Below, one piece after another: positions 16,744-25,424 of a DNA stretch of 64,000 nt. Made by a program: the position numbers and the translations under genes. The stretch covers positions 79,050-143,049 of the forward strand of contig JASGKW010000013.1 in NCBI GenBank assembly GCA_049840515.1. Direction: 5' to 3'. The stretch comes from Muricomes sp049840515 (GTDB taxonomy: Bacteria; Bacillota; Clostridia; Lachnospirales; Lachnospiraceae). Below the pieces are notes generated by a model. It saw only the letters and a list, made by a program, of their open reading frames with translations, did not search any database and was not told the origin of the DNA. The first letter of the stretch is position 1; each line of letters begins with the position of its first letter.

Positions 16744-18417
16744 CTAATTCTTCTTTGGAACTTCCAATATCGCGCCTCTGTTGCCAGATGTAACCATGGA
16801 CGCATATCTTGCCAGATATCCAGTTGTGATCTCAGGTTCTCTCGGCTGCCATTTTGCTCTTCTTGCCTCCAGCTCTTCCTCTGAAAGATCCACCTCCAGC
16901 TTCAATTCCGGTATATTAATTTTAATGATATCTCCCTCTTCCACCAGTGCAATGGGACCGCCCACTGCCGCCTCAGGGGATACATGGCCGATAGATGCAC
17001 CTCTGGATGCCCCGCTGAAACGTCCGTCTGTAATCAGCGCCACAGAATCTCCAAGACCATAACCTGCAATTGCGGAGGTAGGGTTCAGCATCTCCCGCAT
17101 ACCAGGTCCGCCTTTTGGCCCCTCATAGCGGATGACAATAACATCGCCCGGGTTAATCTTTCCTGTCTTAATCGCCTCTGTAGCGGCCTCGTCACTCTCG
17201 AAAATTCTGGCTGGGCCTTCATGCACCAACATTTCAGCAACCACTGCGGAACGCTTTACAACACTGCCGTCAGGGGCAAGATTTCCTTTGAGTACAGCAA
17301 TACCGCCGGTCTCACTGTATGGATTCTCAATCGGACGAATGACATCCGGGTCTGTATTAACACAGCCTTCGATATTCTCTCCAACTGTTCTTCCTGTAAC
17401 CGTCATACACTCTGTGTGCAGCAGCCCTTTTTTATTCAATTCATTCATAACCGCATGCACACCGCCGGCCTCATTCAAATCCTCAATGTAAGTGTGTCCT
17501 GCCGGAGCCAGATGGCACAGGTTAGGAGTCTTTTCACTGATTGAATTTGCAAAATCAATTTCAAAATCCATGCCAATCTCATGGGCAATTGCAGGAATAT
17601 GCAGCATACTGTTTGTGGAGCATCCCAGTGCCATATCTACTGTCAGGGCATTTAAAATCGCCTCTTCTGTCATAATGTCTCTCGGACGGATATCTTTTCT
17701 GAACAGTTCCATAACCTGCATACCCGCATGTTTTGCGAGCTGTATTCTTGCAGAATAAACTGCCGGGATGGTGCCGTTTCCTTTTAATCCCATGCCCAGA
17801 GCTTCTGTCAGACAGTTCATACTGTTGGCAGTGTACATTCCAGAGCAGGAGCCGCAGGTAGGACATGCTTTATTTTCAAATTCATACAAATCTTCTTCAG
17901 AAATTGTTCCGGCTGCATAAGAACCTACCGCCTCAAACATACTGGAAAGGCTGGTTTTTCCGCCTTTCACACGTCCGGCAAGCATAGGGCCGCCGCTGAC
18001 AAAAATAGTGGGTACATTAATTCTGGCCGCCGCCATTAAAAGTCCCGGCACATTCTTATCGCAGTTTGGAATCATAACCATAGCATCAAACTGGTGTGCC
18101 ATGGCAAGCGCCTCTGTAGAGTCTGCAATCAAATCTCTTGTTACGAGGGAATATTTCATTCCGATGTGTCCCATCGCAATTCCGTCACAGACAGCAATTG
18201 CAGGAACCATAACCGGAGTTCCTCCCGCCATGGCAACACCCATTTTTACAGCCTCTGTAATTTTATCCAGATTTATATGTCCAGGTACAATTTCATTGTA
18301 GGAGCTGACGATACCTACAAGCGGCCTCTCCAGCTCTTCCTGTGTCATTCCCAATGCATTAAATAAAGAACGGTGAGGAGCCTGCTGCGCCCCTTTAGTC
18401 ACTCTATCACTTCTCAT
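16744..18417 (-). CDS. ilvD: Dihydroxy-acid dehydratase
   Basis: Fe-S enzyme, 557 residues, third step in branched-chain amino acid synthesis. Cluster-ligand cysteines are visible in MIPNCDKNVPGLLMAA and KACPTCGSCSGMYTANSMN; the C-terminal part has TDGRFSGASRGASIGHVSPEAA. The ATG follows the AGGAGG of leader copy B. It is the second gene of the operon, 82 bases after leuB. Confidence 0.96.
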   Translation of the reverse strand: MRSDRVTKGAQQAPHRSLFNALGMTQEELERPLVGIVSSYNEIVPGHINLDKITEAVKMGVAMAGGTPVMVPAIAVCDGIAMGHIGMKYSLVTRDLIADSTEALAMAHQFDAMVMIPNCDKNVPGLLMAAARINVPTIFVSGGPMLAGRVKGGKTSLSSMFEAVGSYAAGTISEEDLYEFENKACPTCGSCSGMYTANSMNCLTEALGMGLKGNGTIPAVYSARIQLAKHAGMQVMELFRKDIRPRDIMTEEAILNALTVDMALGCSTNSMLHIPAIAHEIGMDFEIDFANSISEKTPNLCHLAPAGHTYIEDLNEAGGVHAVMNELNKKGLLHTECMTVTGRTVGENIEGCVNTDPDVIRPIENPYSETGGIAVLKGNLAPDGSVVKRSAVVAEMLVHEGPARIFESDEAATEAIKTGKINPGDVIVIRYEGPKGGPGMREMLNPTSAIAGYGLGDSVALITDGRFSGASRGASIGHVSPEAAVGGPIALVEEGDIIKINIPELKLEVDLSEEELEARRAKWQPREPEITTGYLARYASMVTSGNRGAILEVPKKN

Positions 18418-18425
18418 ATTAAATA

Positions 18426-18478
18426 CCTCCTGCTTATCCTGCTCATACTTATTGAACTGCTAATGTCCAATAATGTAG
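18426..18478 (-). promoter_or_regulatory. Leader element copy B, upstream of ilvD
   Basis: This is the 53-base partner of 55-107. The hairpin at about 18448-18474 has arms GTTCAATAA and TTATTGGAC, a 9-bp stem with one G-U pair and the loop ATTAGCA, compared with loop ATTCGTA in copy A. It lies inside the leuB-ilvD gap and ends at the ilvD ribosome site, so it could tune ilvD translation or RNA processing. Confidence 0.45.
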
Positions 18479-18499
18479 CGAGGTTCTTTCTCCCTCTTG

Positions 18500-19589
18500 T
18501 TATGCGTGAATGTAAGAACAGATTCTGTCTCCCATCTCGCTTGTTCCGATTTGTGTATTTCCCTCAGACATAATATCTATTGTCCGGTATCCTTCTTTTA
18601 AAACCTGAGACACTGCGCGCTCAATTGCATCCGCTTCCTTATCCAAATCGAATGAAAAGCGCAGCATCATTGCCGCAGATAAAATAGTGGCAATCGGATT
18701 TGCAATTCCTTTTCCTGCAATATCCGGCGCAGAACCGCCGCTTGGCTCATAAAGACCAAATTTCGTGTCATTTAGGCTGGCGGAGGCAAGCATTCCAATA
18801 GAGCCTGTCACCATGCTGGCCTCATCAGATAAGATGTCTCCAAACATATTTTCTGTGAGTATCACATCAAACTGTGCCGGGTTCTTTACCAGCTGCATAG
18901 CACAGTTGTCCACCAGCATATGCTCCAATGTAACCTCCGGATAGCCGGCAGCCACCTCCTCCACTACTTTGCGCCAGAGTCTGGAGGAATCCAATACATT
19001 GGCCTTATCCACACTTGTTACCTTTTTCCGGCGTTTCATTGCAATGTCAAATCCTCTTTTTGCTATGCGCCGGATTTCATCTTCGTTGTATGTAAGCTGG
19101 TCATAGGCAGTCATCACACCATCCACTTCCAGAGTCTTGCGCTCTCCAAAGTAAAGCCCTCCGGTCAGCTCCCGCATAATCATCATGTCAAAACCATGCG
19201 CTATGATTTCTTCTTTTAAGGGACATGCATCCTTTAATTCATCATACAGCACTGCAGGCCGCAGGTTAGCGAACAGATTCAATTCTTTTCTGATTTTTAA
19301 CAGCCCTGCCTCCGGTCTTTTTGACGGCTCAAGTTTATACCACGGTGACACTTTGGCATCTCCGCCTATAGAGCCCATCAATACCGCATCACTTTCCTTT
19401 GCAAGCCGGATTGTCTCATCGGTGAGAGGCTCTCCATTCACATCAATGGAAGCTCCTCCCATCAAAAGCTGCGTATAACAGCACTCATGCCCAAATAGTT
19501 CACTTGCTTTATCCAGAACTTTCATCGCCTCGGACACAATCTCCCGGGCCAATCCCATCCCCTTTAATCACTCCAATGTTCAGTTTCAT
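18500..19589 (-). CDS. leuB: 3-isopropylmalate dehydrogenase, one frameshift near the N-terminus
   Basis: NAD-dependent oxidative decarboxylation in leucine synthesis. From the ATG at 19589 (GGAGGGAAG upstream) the frame reads MKLNIGVIKGDGIGPG. It should continue EIVSEAMKVLDKASELFG, which is open in another frame. One extra G in GGCCCGGGAG (about 19543-19548) explains the break. Restored length is about 362 residues, the family norm. Later motifs are intact: MRELTGGLYFGER, the substrate site around KANVLDSSRLWR, VDNCAMQLV and FGDILSDEASMV. It is the first gene of the leuB-serA operon. LeuC and LeuD are not present here. Confidence 0.88.
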
Positions 19590-19638
19590 GTGAATTACTT
19601 CCCTCCAATTAAATATAAGTTAAAAAATACTAAACTTT

Positions 19639-19667
19639 ATCATAACGTATTTTCAGTCACATTTCAA
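19639..19667 (-). promoter_or_regulatory. Sigma-A promoter of the leuB-ilvD-ilvB-serC-serA operon
   Basis: TTGAAA (19662-19667) and TATGAT (19639-19644) are separated by 17 bases. The leader to the leuB ATG is only about 45 bases, too short for a T-box or a leader-peptide attenuator. Confidence 0.7.
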
Positions 19668-19705
19668 CCCTTTAACTCGTAAAAGTGCAACGCGTCAGAG
19701 TTCAA

Positions 19706-19754
19706 AAAAGGTATCCCAGAAGCTATAAACAGCTTGACGGATACCCTCTTTTTG
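19706..19754 (-). terminator. Terminator after yajC
   Basis: GGTATCC and GGATACC arms, with an inner AAGCT/AGCTT helix, are followed on the minus strand by TTTTTT. A T-run on the plus strand may make it bidirectional. Confidence 0.75.
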
Positions 19755-19772
19755 CTATCAGCGGATGTCCAT

Positions 19773-20078
19773 TTACTCCGCGTTTGGTTTTTCTATCTGT
19801 GCAATTGCAGATTTCTGCATTGGGATTCTGCAATTCTTGTTATTTCCAAACTCTACGATTACATCAGTGTCTGTAATGTCAATAATTACTCCGTAAAAAC
19901 CGCTTGTTGTCAGTGCGGTATCACCAACTTCCATCGTAGAGAGCATTGCCTGAACCCTCTTCTGCTCTTTCTTCTGTGGGCGCATCAGCAAAAACCACAT
20001 ACCACCGATAATCACAGCATAAATCACAACAATACCGGCTGTTCCGCCAAAACCGCCTGCAGCTAATAAACCATTCAT
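19773..20078 (-). CDS. yajC: YajC, preprotein translocase accessory subunit
   Basis: The protein has 101 residues. One N-terminal membrane segment (GTAGIVVIYAVIIGGMWFLL) is followed by the family signature MRPQKKEQKRVQAML and a small cytoplasmic beta domain (VGDTALTTSGFYGVIIDI). It associates with SecDF at the membrane in other bacteria. It follows tgt in the same direction, the usual tgt-yajC order, but has its own promoter and terminator here; secD/secF are not adjacent. Confidence 0.94.
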   Translation of the reverse strand: MNGLLAAGGFGGTAGIVVIYAVIIGGMWFLLMRPQKKEQKRVQAMLSTMEVGDTALTTSGFYGVIIDITDTDVIVEFGNNKNCRIPMQKSAIAQIEKPNAE

Positions 20079-20119
20079 TTTGTTTCCTCCTAAATTCCTA
20101 CTCTTTAAACAATAAGTTA

Positions 20120-20148
20120 ACTATACACAAAGTTCCATAATTCTTCAA
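20120..20148 (-). promoter_or_regulatory. Promoter of yajC
   Basis: TTGAAG (20143-20148) and TATAGT (20120-20125) have a 17-base spacer, 42 bases before the yajC start. Confidence 0.55.
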
Positions 20149-20158
20149 GTGTTTTTTA

Positions 20159-21286
20159 TTACAATCCTGACATGCCCTCTAGTTTTCTTTTCTTATATGA
20201 CTTATATTCCCCGTTCTCTATCGCCTCCCGGATTTCTTCCATCATTGTATTGTAGAAGTAAAGATTATGGAGAACACAGAGTCTCATGCCCAGCATTTCC
20301 TTCGCTTTCAGAAGGTGGCGGATGTACGCTCTGCTGTAGCTTCTGCACGCAGGACACTGACATCCCTCTTCTATGGGGCTCTCATCCAGCTCGTATCTGG
20401 CATTAAAAAGATTCAGCTTTCCATGATTCGTATACACATGGCCGTGTCTTCCATTTCTGGTAGGGTATACACAGTCAAAAAAGTCTACTCCCCGCTCCAC
20501 AGCCTCAAGAATATTGGCAGGAGTTCCCACTCCCATCAGATAAGTCGGCTTTTCTGCCGGAAGGTGAGGCACGACTGCATCCAGAATGCGATACATTTCT
20601 TCATGGCTCTCCCCGACGGCAAGCCCGCCTATGGCATATCCTTCCATATCCATCTCTGAAATCTGTTTTGCATGTTCAATACGGATATCTTCATATATGC
20701 CGCCCTGGTTGATTGCAAAAAGCATCTGCTCTTTGTTAATTGTCTCCGGAAGGCTGTTCAGACGTTCCATCTCTGCTCTGCAGCGCCCAAGCCATCTGGT
20801 TGTTCTGTTCACAGAGTCTCTCATATAAACTCTGTCCGCCACACTGGAAGGACACTCATCAAAAGCCATGGCAATGGTGGAGGCAAGATTGGACTGAATC
20901 TGCATGCTTTCCTCAGGCCCCATAAAAATCTTCCGCCCGTCAACATGAGAGTGGAAATGTACGCCCTCCTCCTTGATTTTTCTCAAATCAGAGAGGGAAA
21001 ATACCTGAAAGCCACCTGAATCAGTGAGTATTGGCTTGTCCCAGTTCATAAACTTATGAAGCCCGCCCAGTTTTTTTACAACCTCATCCCCCGGACGCAC
21101 ATGAAGATGGTAGGTGTTGGATAACTCCACCTGAGTTTTAATCATTTTCAAATCATCTGTAGAAACTGCACCTTTAATAGCCGCAGCGGTCCCCACATTC
21201 ATAAAAACAGGAGTCTCAATGACTCCATGTACTGTATGAAGACGGCCTCGCTTTGCAAGACCGTCCTGTTTTAATAATTCATACAT
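20159..21286 (-). CDS. tgt: tRNA-guanine (queuine) transglycosylase
   Basis: Exchanges guanine-34 in tRNA for preQ1, 375 residues. Catalytic motifs: LTDSGGFQVFSL, the nucleophile Asp in GVDFFDCVYPTRNGRHG, and GGLAVGE. The zinc site is CQCPAC with a later His in RLCVLHNLYF. The start MYELLKQDGLAKRGRL is typical. It lies upstream of yajC and downstream of the L,D-transpeptidase gene. Confidence 0.97.
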   Translation of the reverse strand: MYELLKQDGLAKRGRLHTVHGVIETPVFMNVGTAAAIKGAVSTDDLKMIKTQVELSNTYHLHVRPGDEVVKKLGGLHKFMNWDKPILTDSGGFQVFSLSDLRKIKEEGVHFHSHVDGRKIFMGPEESMQIQSNLASTIAMAFDECPSSVADRVYMRDSVNRTTRWLGRCRAEMERLNSLPETINKEQMLFAINQGGIYEDIRIEHAKQISEMDMEGYAIGGLAVGESHEEMYRILDAVVPHLPAEKPTYLMGVGTPANILEAVERGVDFFDCVYPTRNGRHGHVYTNHGKLNLFNARYELDESPIEEGCQCPACRSYSRAYIRHLLKAKEMLGMRLCVLHNLYFYNTMMEEIREAIENGEYKSYKKRKLEGMSGL

Positions 21287-21326
21287 ACTGCATATTCTCC
21301 TAATCCCAGTTCAATTCTCCTGTAAA

Positions 21327-23081
21327 TCAATAATGTACAATTACCGGAGTTCCTACCGCAAGCATATTAAATAAAGCCTCAGCCTTGTCGTAAGGCATAT
21401 TAACACAGCCGTGGGAGCCTACATCCGGAATCTGATTTAAGGAGCCCCCAAATGCCGACTGCCAGATGGCATCGTGGAATCCAATTCCAGTCCATGTAAT
21501 GCGCATCCAAAAAGTAACATGAGTCTCATACTCAGGTTTTCCTGTTTCAGGCTTAATATCCCCCACAAGTATTTTGTCTCTCTGGGTTTCCAGAATATCA
21601 AATACACCTTCCGGAGTTATCTTTTCCGGGATAGGCTCTCCTGTAACCACATCGGTTTCCAGTGCAACCGCACCATCTACAATATACCACATATGCTGGG
21701 CCGACAAATCTACCTCCGCATAGGTGTTGCCCCAGTCCTGTGGTCCGTGCACTGCAGCCGTCTGATAATAAGCCGGCTCCTTTGACACCGTTTCTCCAGC
21801 TTTAATACTGTTTATCAGTGCTTCAAATTCTTTATCCTCATCAATAGACCATCCGTAAGTACCGCCGGAAACTTCCGCCACTTTTCCCGTGGGCGTGGTT
21901 ATCGTTCTCGTGGTTGCCACGGTATCGTATTTATCACCGAAAGCCGTAAGCCATGCTTTAACAGCATCCTCATGGAAGGTCACATTCATATTATCATCCA
22001 CAGAAAGCCATGTGGAAATCAGTGCCTTGTCGACAACCTCCGGCTGTGTCATTGTGTATGTAATACTTGCTTTAACATAGTTATTCATTGTATCACATGC
22101 CTTTTTTACTTCCTCAGATTTAGAAGTGTATTTTGGCATTGAATAACATTTTTCTTTCTCCATATTCAGTTCAGATTTAAATTCTGAAATGTACTGATGC
22201 ACTTTTTTATTCAGTGCATCCATATCCACTGCCGTTCCAATCACTTCCGGTTCAATCACATACTTTTCACCATCAAATTTAGGAGCCGCGGACTTGGCAG
22301 GTATCTGCTCTGCATTCACTGCCTGAAGACTCTGAATCTTGCCGTCCAGCGCAGACTGGTCATAGGATACCTCCACAGTCACTTTGGAAGATTTTTCAGC
22401 AAAAAAAGATACTGGCCACAAAAATCCATTCTGTTTGCCAAGTGCTTTCTTTATGCTGTCATTTTCTTTATATGCCAGTGAGATGTCACTGCCTTCAATT
22501 GTGTCAGATTTGTTATCCTTTTCTAAAACAGTCAGTTTATAACCCTTCACCTGCCCCTTAAAAAAGGTTTCCACATCAGCAGCCGATTTGCCTGAAAAGT
22601 CATGGCCATTTATCTTTGTATTCAGGAGAAAATGATTTGCAAAAAATACGCTTCCCCCAACGTATACAAGGACAAGAACAGCCACAATACATGCAGGAAT
22701 AATCCACAACTTTTTCATGCTTTTCCCTCTCCTGCGCCTGGGTTTTTTATTTTTCATCTTTGGTTCTTCTTCCTCAAAAATATCCTCAATGTCCTCTTCA
22801 TCTGTCTCATTCTCAGGTGCCTTTTGCGCTTGTGTTTCTTCTATTTTAATCTCCGGTATAACCTGGGTGCGAGCCTCCGAAATATCGGAACTCTGCTCCT
22901 CAGCGTCATCTTCATCAAAGAAGTAAGATTCATCTTCATCGTCAAGAAAGTAATCTTCGTCGTCTTCAGACAGTTCATCGTCCATGAAGTTCTCATCTGC
23001 ATCATCAAGATAGTAATCTTCATCTGTTTCTTTATCTTTTGAGTTGAAAACATCCGATTCCTTTATGTTTCTTTCGCTCAT
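21327..23081 (-). CDS. Membrane-anchored L,D-transpeptidase (YkuD) with peptidoglycan-binding-like domains
   Basis: The protein has 584 residues. Residues 1-108 form an extremely acidic cytoplasmic tail rich in D, E and Y/F. A basic patch (KNKKPRRRRGKSMKK) precedes one membrane segment at about 124-147. The outside part starts NTKINGHDFSGKSAADVE, matching the putative peptidoglycan-binding domain found before YkuD in Firmicutes, apparently twice. The C-terminal YkuD domain carries GIGFHDAIW and DVGSHGCVNMP, with nucleophile Cys at about 559. It would form 3-3 cross-links or attach groups to peptidoglycan. Confidence 0.9.
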   Translation of the reverse strand: MSERNIKESDVFNSKDKETDEDYYLDDADENFMDDELSEDDEDYFLDDEDESYFFDEDDAEEQSSDISEARTQVIPEIKIEETQAQKAPENETDEEDIEDIFEEEEPKMKNKKPRRRRGKSMKKLWIIPACIVAVLVLVYVGGSVFFANHFLLNTKINGHDFSGKSAADVETFFKGQVKGYKLTVLEKDNKSDTIEGSDISLAYKENDSIKKALGKQNGFLWPVSFFAEKSSKVTVEVSYDQSALDGKIQSLQAVNAEQIPAKSAAPKFDGEKYVIEPEVIGTAVDMDALNKKVHQYISEFKSELNMEKEKCYSMPKYTSKSEEVKKACDTMNNYVKASITYTMTQPEVVDKALISTWLSVDDNMNVTFHEDAVKAWLTAFGDKYDTVATTRTITTPTGKVAEVSGGTYGWSIDEDKEFEALINSIKAGETVSKEPAYYQTAAVHGPQDWGNTYAEVDLSAQHMWYIVDGAVALETDVVTGEPIPEKITPEGVFDILETQRDKILVGDIKPETGKPEYETHVTFWMRITWTGIGFHDAIWQSAFGGSLNQIPDVGSHGCVNMPYDKAEALFNMLAVGTPVIVHY

Positions 23082-23121
23082 TTAGTATTGTTCCCTCTTC
23101 TCTTTTCAATATCTAGCCCCT

Positions 23122-23150
23122 ATTATAGTATGAAATATTTAAAATGTACA
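23122..23150 (-). promoter_or_regulatory. Promoter of the L,D-transpeptidase gene
   Basis: TGTACA (23145-23150) and TATAAT (23122-23127) have a 17-base spacer, about 40 bases before the start. Confidence 0.5.
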
Positions 23151-23183
23151 GCAAAAATCTAACAATTTAAGGAAATTTAAAGA

Positions 23184-23212
23184 TTGCACGTTTATATAAC
23201 TTCTTATATAAT
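23184..23212 (+). promoter_or_regulatory. Promoter of aroC-potABCD
   Basis: TTGCAC (23184-23189) and TATAAT (23207-23212) have a 17-base spacer, 32 bases before the aroC ATG. Confidence 0.7.
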
Positions 23213-23244
23213 AAGTCTATGTGTAAAAAGAAAGGAGTATTTCT

Positions 23245-24351
23245 ATGAGCGGTTCAACATTTGGTAAATTATTTCGCGTAACAACCTGGGGAGAGTCTCA
23301 CGGCCCGGCTATAGGTGCTGTGGTTGACGGCTGTCCTGCAGGTCTGCCCCTCTGCAAGGAGGATATACAAAAATTTTTAAACAGGAGAAAACCTGGTCAG
23401 AGTCAATATACAACAAAAAGGAAAGAGCCTGATCTTGTTGAAATTTTATCCGGCGTATTTGAAGGAAAAACTACAGGTGCTCCAATCTCTCTTATCGTCC
23501 GCAACTATGATCAGAGATCCAAAGATTATGGCAATCTGGCAACCACTTACCGTCCCGGACATGCTGACTATACCTTTGCAGGGAAGTACGGCATCCGCGA
23601 TTACCGGGGAGGCGGCCGTTCTTCCGGCCGGGAGACTATTGCGCGGGTAGCTGCGGGAGCTATTGCTTCCTTATTATTAAAAGAAATGGGAATTGAATTA
23701 ACTGCCTACACAAAGTCAGTCGGTCCGGTTGTGATTTCTCCCAAAGACTATCATTTTTCAGAGATTACAGAGAACAGCCTGGCCATGCCGAACAATGAGG
23801 CGGCGGAAAAAGCAGCAGCTTATCTGGATACTCTGATTAAAGATTTGAATTCCTGCGGCGGAACCATAGAGTGTATAGTAACAGGACTTCCCGTTGGACT
23901 GGGAGAACCTGTATTTGATAAACTGGACGCCAGCCTGGCAAAAGCTGTCATGTCTGTCGGAGCTGTAAAAGCTGTAGAAATCGGGGATGGAACAAAAGTT
24001 ATCGCTTCCACCGGTATCCAGAATAATGACCCCTTCTGTATTGCGGACGGCAAAGTCACCAAAAAGACAAACCACTCCGGGGGTACTCTGGGCGGAATGA
24101 GCGACGGGGCTCCGCTTTTGGTCCGAGCTTCTGTCAAACCCACCGCTTCTATCGCTCAGGTTCAGAACACCGTAACAGAGTCCGGCGAAGAGGTAGAACT
24201 TTCCATCCACGGGCGCCATGACCCCATCATCGTGCCACGGGCAGTGGTTGTTGTAGAATCTATGACCGCTCTCACGCTGGCAGACCTCCTTCTGGAAAAC
24301 ATGACCAGCAGGCTGGACAAAATAAAAGATTTTTACAATGGAGGAAACTAA
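23245..24351 (+). CDS. aroC: Chorismate synthase
   Basis: FMN-dependent final step of the shikimate pathway, 368 residues. Conserved blocks: the N-terminal FRVTTWGESHGPAIGAVVDG, GGRSSGRETIARVAAGA (the central chorismate synthase signature), and GGMSDGAPLLVRASVKPTAS. The ATG follows GAAAGGAG. Its stop overlaps the potA ATG by one base (TAATG), so it is co-transcribed with the polyamine transporter, an unusual pairing. Confidence 0.97.
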   Translation: MSGSTFGKLFRVTTWGESHGPAIGAVVDGCPAGLPLCKEDIQKFLNRRKPGQSQYTTKRKEPDLVEILSGVFEGKTTGAPISLIVRNYDQRSKDYGNLATTYRPGHADYTFAGKYGIRDYRGGGRSSGRETIARVAAGAIASLLLKEMGIELTAYTKSVGPVVISPKDYHFSEITENSLAMPNNEAAEKAAAYLDTLIKDLNSCGGTIECIVTGLPVGLGEPVFDKLDASLAKAVMSVGAVKAVEIGDGTKVIASTGIQNNDPFCIADGKVTKKTNHSGGTLGGMSDGAPLLVRASVKPTASIAQVQNTVTESGEEVELSIHGRHDPIIVPRAVVVVESMTALTLADLLLENMTSRLDKIKDFYNGGN

Positions 24352-25424
24352 TGTCCAATAAGCTAATTGATATTGTAAACATAACAAAGTCCTTTGATGA
24401 AAATGTGGTTTTGGATCAATTGAATCTTTATATCCGTGAAAATGAATTTCTTACCCTTCTCGGCCCAAGCGGCTGCGGTAAGACAACTCTGCTCCGGATT
24501 CTCGGCGGCTTTGAGCTGCCGGATTCCGGAGATATTATTTTTGACGGCAAAAATATTAACAATCTGCCCCCTAACCGCCGGCAGTTAAACACAGTATTTC
24601 AGAAATACGCGCTTTTTTCCCATATGTCCATTGCAGATAACATTGCATTTGGCCTGAAAATCAAGGGAAAAACAAAGGGTTATATTCAAGATAAAATTCG
24701 CTACGCCCTGAAACTTGTAAATCTGGAAGGTTACGAGAACCGTACTCCGGATTCTTTGAGCGGCGGTCAGCAGCAGCGTATTGCCATCGCCCGCGCTATT
24801 GTCAATGAGCCAAAGGTTCTCCTCCTGGATGAACCTCTCGGCGCCCTTGATTTAAAACTGCGCCAGGACATGCAGTATGAGCTGATACGGCTGAAAAACG
24901 AGCTTGGTATCACTTTTGTCTATGTTACCCATGACCAGGAGGAAGCTCTCACCATGTCAGATACCATTGTAGTTATGAATCAGGGGTATATCCAGCAGAT
25001 TGGAACCCCGGAGGACATCTATAATGAACCGCAGAATGCCTTTGTTGCCGATTTTATCGGTGACAGCAATATTCTTCCCGCAACTATGGTGGAAGATAAA
25101 GTTGTAAAAATGCTGGGTGGCGTGTGGCAGTGTGTTGATGTGGGCTTTGGAAAAAACAAGCCTGTGGACGCTGTTATCCGCCCTGAAGATATTGATTTGG
25201 TAAAGCCGGAGGAAGGAATCATTGAGGGTGTGGTTACTCACCTGATTTTCAAAGGGGTGCACTATGAGATGGAAGTTCTGGCAAATAATTATGAACTGCT
25301 TGTACACAGCACAGATATGTTTCCTGTAGGAACTGAAGTTGGTATTAAAGTAGATCCATTTGACATTCAAATTATGCAAAAGCCGGAATCAGAGGACGAG
25401 GAGGCCGCCGGAGTTGAAGAGTAG
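24351..25424 (+). CDS. potA: Spermidine/putrescine transporter ATP-binding protein
   Basis: The protein has 357 residues. Walker A is GPSGCGKTT, the signature LSGGQQQRIAIARA, Walker B VLLLDEPLGALD, and the switch His lies in YVTHDQEEALTMSD. The C-terminal part (from about 240) is the TOBE/regulatory domain. It is the first of three overlapping transporter genes. Confidence 0.95.
   Translation: MSNKLIDIVNITKSFDENVVLDQLNLYIRENEFLTLLGPSGCGKTTLLRILGGFELPDSGDIIFDGKNINNLPPNRRQLNTVFQKYALFSHMSIADNIAFGLKIKGKTKGYIQDKIRYALKLVNLEGYENRTPDSLSGGQQQRIAIARAIVNEPKVLLLDEPLGALDLKLRQDMQYELIRLKNELGITFVYVTHDQEEALTMSDTIVVMNQGYIQQIGTPEDIYNEPQNAFVADFIGDSNILPATMVEDKVVKMLGGVWQCVDVGFGKNKPVDAVIRPEDIDLVKPEEGIIEGVVTHLIFKGVHYEMEVLANNYELLVHSTDMFPVGTEVGIKVDPFDIQIMQKPESEDEEAAGVEE

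Noticed and set aside
19590..19705. T-box or leucine attenuator before leuB
   Set aside because: The promoter lies about 50 bases before the start codon, leaving no room for a T-box or leader peptide with Leu codons.
25360..25413. Upstream ATG as the potB start
   Set aside because: It would overlap potA by 65 bases and has no ribosome site; the TTG at 25414 has GAGGAGG at good distance and gives the usual N-terminus.
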